The notes under the pieces: generated by a model | Databases searched by the model: none | The model's input: only the letters and a program-made list of their open reading frames with translations | Told to the model about the DNA's origin: nothing | Position numbers and translations under genes: made by a program | Assembly (NCBI GenBank): GCA_017984755.1 | Contig: JAGNYW010000003.1 | Coordinates: forward strand, 97,744 to 161,743 | Source: Methyloversatilis sp. | GTDB taxonomy: Bacteria > Pseudomonadota > Gammaproteobacteria > Burkholderiales > Rhodocyclaceae | Direction: 5' to 3' | DNA: 64,000 bases | In this document: in pieces, positions 62,131 to 64,000 of the stretch | Layout of the letters: every line of letters begins with the position of its first letter | Position numbering within the stretch: the first letter of the stretch is position 1

Positions 62131-62166
62131 TTAGCCAAGATTAGCCAAGGCGACATCCTTGGTCAA
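62131..62166 (-). promoter_or_regulatory. Promoter and candidate operator of the toxin-antitoxin pair
   Basis: Minus-strand TTGACC (62161-62166), a 17-base spacer and TAATCT (62138-62143) make a sigma-70 type promoter about 35 bases before the antitoxin. Two identical 9-base direct repeats TTAGCCAAG (62131-62139 and 62141-62149), one base apart, overlap the -10 box. CCAAGG-CGACAT-CCTTGG (62145-62162) forms an inverted repeat. The 10-base repeat period puts sites on one helix face, as expected for an autoregulatory operator. Confidence 0.65.
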
Positions 62167-62206
62167 GGGTAGTTCGGCCCGGCATCACGGGGCACAAAGC
62201 GTCAAC

Positions 62207-62238
62207 GAAAAACGGGCGCCCGAAGGCGCCCGTTTCAA
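62207..62238 (-). terminator. Intrinsic terminator of the porin gene
   Basis: On the minus strand AACGGGCGCC - TTCG - GGCGCCCGTT followed by TTT is a 10-bp stem with a stable TTCG tetraloop. It starts about 28 bases after the porin stop. Stem positions are 62211-62220 and 62225-62234. Confidence 0.93.
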
Positions 62239-62262
62239 CACAGCTTTCTGATCGGAAACCGA

Positions 62263-63429
62263 TTAGAACGTGTGTGCGATACCAACGTTGAAGCCGGTGT
62301 CGCCGTAGCCAGCACCGCTGTTGCCGTTGGCAGTTGCCGTGCCGCTCGCGCCCGAAGCATTCTTCGAGATTGCGCAGGTCGAAGCGCTGTCAGCACTCAG
62401 CTTGGCAACCGTCGCGTAGGCGGTCGTGCGCTTCGAGAACGAGTACTCGCCACCGAAGCCCCACTTCTTACAATCGGCGTCGTTGATGGCGTCGGTGTTG
62501 GCCTTCACGTAGCTGGCCTTCAGCAGGAAGTTCGGCGTGACCGGAACGGTCAGACCAACCAGCCAGCCGTCGCTTTCCGAAATCGCCTTGGATGCAGTGT
62601 CATCACCCTCGACGTTTTCGTAGTAGGCCGACAGCTTGGCAACGCCGAAGTCGTAGCTTGCGCCGACGACCCACAGGTCGAACTCGAGGTCGCTGCCGCC
62701 GTTGGCGACGCTGCGCTTGACCTGAAGGTTTTCGTAATCGAGCGTGAAGCTGATCGGGCCGTTGTTGTACAGCGCGGCGAGCGCGTACAGGGGGGTGTCA
62801 CCAGCATCGACATCCGTACCGTTGCCACCGATACCCGCAGCAGCCAGCGGGTTGCTACCGTCTTCACCCAGCAGGTTGGTCGTGTAGGCAGCCAGGAACT
62901 TCAGGCCGGGAGCGACTTCCGGCGAGATGTAGACGATGGCGTTGTCGGCACGGTCAGCCTGACCGAGACCCGAGGTTACGCCGAACAGCGAACCGGCGTT
63001 GGCAACGGTCTGGTTCTTGAACGGGTCGTACTGACCGACGAAGGAATAACGGGCGCCATCGACACGGCCGCCGAGCACGGTACCAAATGCGCCTTCGAGG
63101 CCGATCCAGCTGTGACGGTTGGACGCCGTGGGGCTAAAAGCACCACCGGTATCGCCTGCGAAACCGAATTCGAATTCGAAGATTGCCTTCAGGCCATTGC
63201 CGAGGGCTTCATTGCCGCGGAAGCCGATACGGTTGGTGCCGAGGATGCCATCTTCGAAGCCGTTCTGACGACCCGTCTGACCGGCTTGGGCGTTGCCGCC
63301 ATTATCACCACCACGCGACATGAAGCCGTAGTCGATGCGACCGTACATGGTCACGTTCGATGCTTCGGCCAGCACGGCGGTCGGTACGAGAGCGGCTGCG
63401 ATGGCAGCTGCGAGCAATTTCTTGGACAT
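62263..63429 (-). CDS. General diffusion porin (Gram-negative trimeric porin family)
   Basis: The 388-residue protein has a clean signal peptide (MSKKLLAAAIAAALVPTAVLA) and mature start EASNVTMYGRIDYG, typical of betaproteobacterial 16-strand porins. GLKAIFEFEFGF, LGGRVDGARYSFVGQYDPF (in parts) and a terminal GIAHTF with the C-terminal Phe required by BAM are also seen. AGAGGAG precedes ATG 63429. Codon use looks highly biased towards common codons, consistent with strong expression. Confidence 0.95.
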   Translation of the reverse strand: MSKKLLAAAIAAALVPTAVLAEASNVTMYGRIDYGFMSRGGDNGGNAQAGQTGRQNGFEDGILGTNRIGFRGNEALGNGLKAIFEFEFGFAGDTGGAFSPTASNRHSWIGLEGAFGTVLGGRVDGARYSFVGQYDPFKNQTVANAGSLFGVTSGLGQADRADNAIVYISPEVAPGLKFLAAYTTNLLGEDGSNPLAAAGIGGNGTDVDAGDTPLYALAALYNNGPISFTLDYENLQVKRSVANGGSDLEFDLWVVGASYDFGVAKLSAYYENVEGDDTASKAISESDGWLVGLTVPVTPNFLLKASYVKANTDAINDADCKKWGFGGEYSFSKRTTAYATVAKLSADSASTCAISKNASGASGTATANGNSGAGYGDTGFNVGIAHTF

Positions 63430-63507
63430 TACGCAATTCTCCTCTTGCGATGATAGTGGGTGCCCGGATCATGTCTGACCGCGAGGCGATCACACTGCCG
63501 GGCTACA

Positions 63508-63530
63508 CACCTTCGGAGTTTCAGAAGGTG
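63508..63530 (-). promoter_or_regulatory. Stem-loop at the predicted 5' end of the porin mRNA
   Basis: CACCTTC and GAAGGTG pair around a 9-base centre that can add three more pairs (with one mismatch). It lies just downstream of the predicted -10 box, so it would be the first structure in the transcript. Such 5' stem-loops protect ompA-type messages; function here is inferred. Confidence 0.45.
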
Positions 63531-63536
63531 GACCGC

Positions 63537-63566
63537 ACTGTACCGAAGCATGAAAGCCATCGGCAA
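63537..63566 (-). promoter_or_regulatory. Candidate sigma-70 promoter of the porin gene
   Basis: Minus-strand TTGCCG (63561-63566), an 18-base spacer and TACAGT (63537-63542) would start transcription near 63530, about 100 bases before the porin ATG. Both boxes match consensus at four of six positions. The rest of the 266-base gap between porin and folE shows no gene. Confidence 0.45.
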
Positions 63567-63695
63567 GCCATGCGTAGAATTACGTATGCACCACCCTGCG
63601 CCTTGTGGTTTTCGTACAACAGAAATCCGGCCTGTCCGACCGAGTCTGCCCGAACCAACGACCGCATACCCGGCCAGCCCGCAGGGCAGCGTGAA

Positions 63696-64000
63696 TCAGC
63701 TTTCGCAGCCACCTGCCGAGCGGCCGATGAGGTTGAAGAACTCCCGTCGCGTGCTCGCGTCGTCGCGGAAGGCCCCCAGCATTCGGCTGGTCACCATCGC
63801 GACACCTGGTTTGTGCACGCCGCGCGTCGTCATGCACTCGTGCGCGGCCTCGATCACCACCGCCACACCGCGTGGCTGCAGCACTTCGTAAAGCGCATCG
63901 GCAATCTGCACGGTCATTTTTTCCTGAATCTGCAGGCGCTTGCCGAATACCTCGACCAGTCGCGCCAGCTTGGAAATGCCGACCACCCGGCGGTCGGGCA
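63696..64000 (-). CDS. folE: GTP cyclohydrolase I FolE (5' part outside window)
   Basis: The visible 101 C-terminal residues read [32 protein letters not shown], the zinc Cys in [12 protein letters not shown], and [19 protein letters not shown]. These are diagnostic of type I GTP cyclohydrolase, which makes dihydroneopterin triphosphate for folate synthesis. The frame continues past the window edge and the true start is not visible. It is on the same strand as the porin gene, 266 bases away. Confidence 0.95.
   Translation of the reverse strand, partial: PDRRVVGISKLARLVEVFGKRLQIQEKMTVQIADALYEVLQPRGVAVVIEAAHECMTTRGVHKPGVAMVTSRMLGAFRDDASTRREFFNLIGRSAGGCES

Noticed and set aside
62272-63453. Open frame of about 393 codons opposite the porin gene
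   Set aside because: The minus strand encodes a clear porin with signal peptide and C-terminal Phe; the plus-strand product has no recognisable domain and no ribosome site.

Overview
This is a GC-rich (roughly 60-65% by eye), densely coding stretch of a Gram-negative chromosome. Protein content and gene order point to a betaproteobacterium, probably of the Rhodocyclales type. The signs are the run mlaFEDACB - ABC exporter - ibaG - murA - hisGD, the run hisBHAFIE - HIT - tatABC - DegQ-type protease - Nif3, a PEP-CTERM protein, and CHASE2-type signalling proteins. I cannot name the genus from sequence alone. No rRNA, tRNA, CRISPR array, insertion sequence or phage gene was seen. With the starts chosen here no gene-free stretch exceeds 300 bases; the longest are 63430-63695 (porin leader), 1776-2010 and 18834-19039 (nothing recognised in the last two).

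Region 1 (1-6.6 kb): a TusA fragment, a BepA-like metalloprotease, a lone receiver protein, moaC, a CYTH-CHAD protein, sixA, and a WaaL/PglL-type ligase. Region 2 (6.6-18.8 kb, all minus strand) starts with a type IV pilin behind a near-consensus sigma-54 promoter. It continues with GAF-HD-GYP, a GAF-fused PilB/GspE-type ATPase, a metallo-beta-lactamase-fold cyclic-nucleotide phosphodiesterase candidate, a CHASE2 adenylate cyclase, an FHA protein, a PP2C phosphatase and a CHASE2 Ser/Thr kinase. It brings c-di-GMP, cAMP, Ser/Thr phosphorylation and pilus-motor modules together in one unidirectional cluster and is the most interesting part of the window.

Region 3 (19-30 kb): an ornithine cyclodeaminase family enzyme, TerC, sucCD, an FAH-family hydrolase, a FimV-like protein without a visible LysM domain, Nif3, a single-PDZ DegQ/DegS-type protease, tatCBA and a HIT protein. 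Region 4 (30-40.8 kb): histidine biosynthesis, split by a cassette at 33.9-37.4 kb in which hisC is on the opposite strand and is followed by a lipoprotein gene, a PEP-CTERM gene and a DUF2189 membrane protein gene. Region 5 (39.5-46.8 kb): murA, ibaG, an ABC-2 exporter and the complete Mla lipid-transport set, with an intrinsic terminator between mlaA and mlaC.

Region 6 (46.8-61.5 kb): a sigma-54 activator followed by a tightly overlapping MSHA-like pilus operon: mshM (with a C-terminal SPOR-like domain), mshL, mshN, mshE, mshG, mshI, mshJ, an mshK-like gene and two unusual pseudopilin genes. A second, membrane-bound adenylate cyclase follows. No MshA-like major pilin gene is present here. 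Region 7 (61.5-64 kb): a Phd/VapC-type toxin-antitoxin pair, a general porin and the 3' part of folE.

Working picture (inference): the cell reads envelope or cytosolic cues through CHASE2 and GAF sensors. It converts them to cAMP, c-di-GMP and Ser/Thr phosphorylation, and uses these to control pilus extension and the MSHA-like apparatus.
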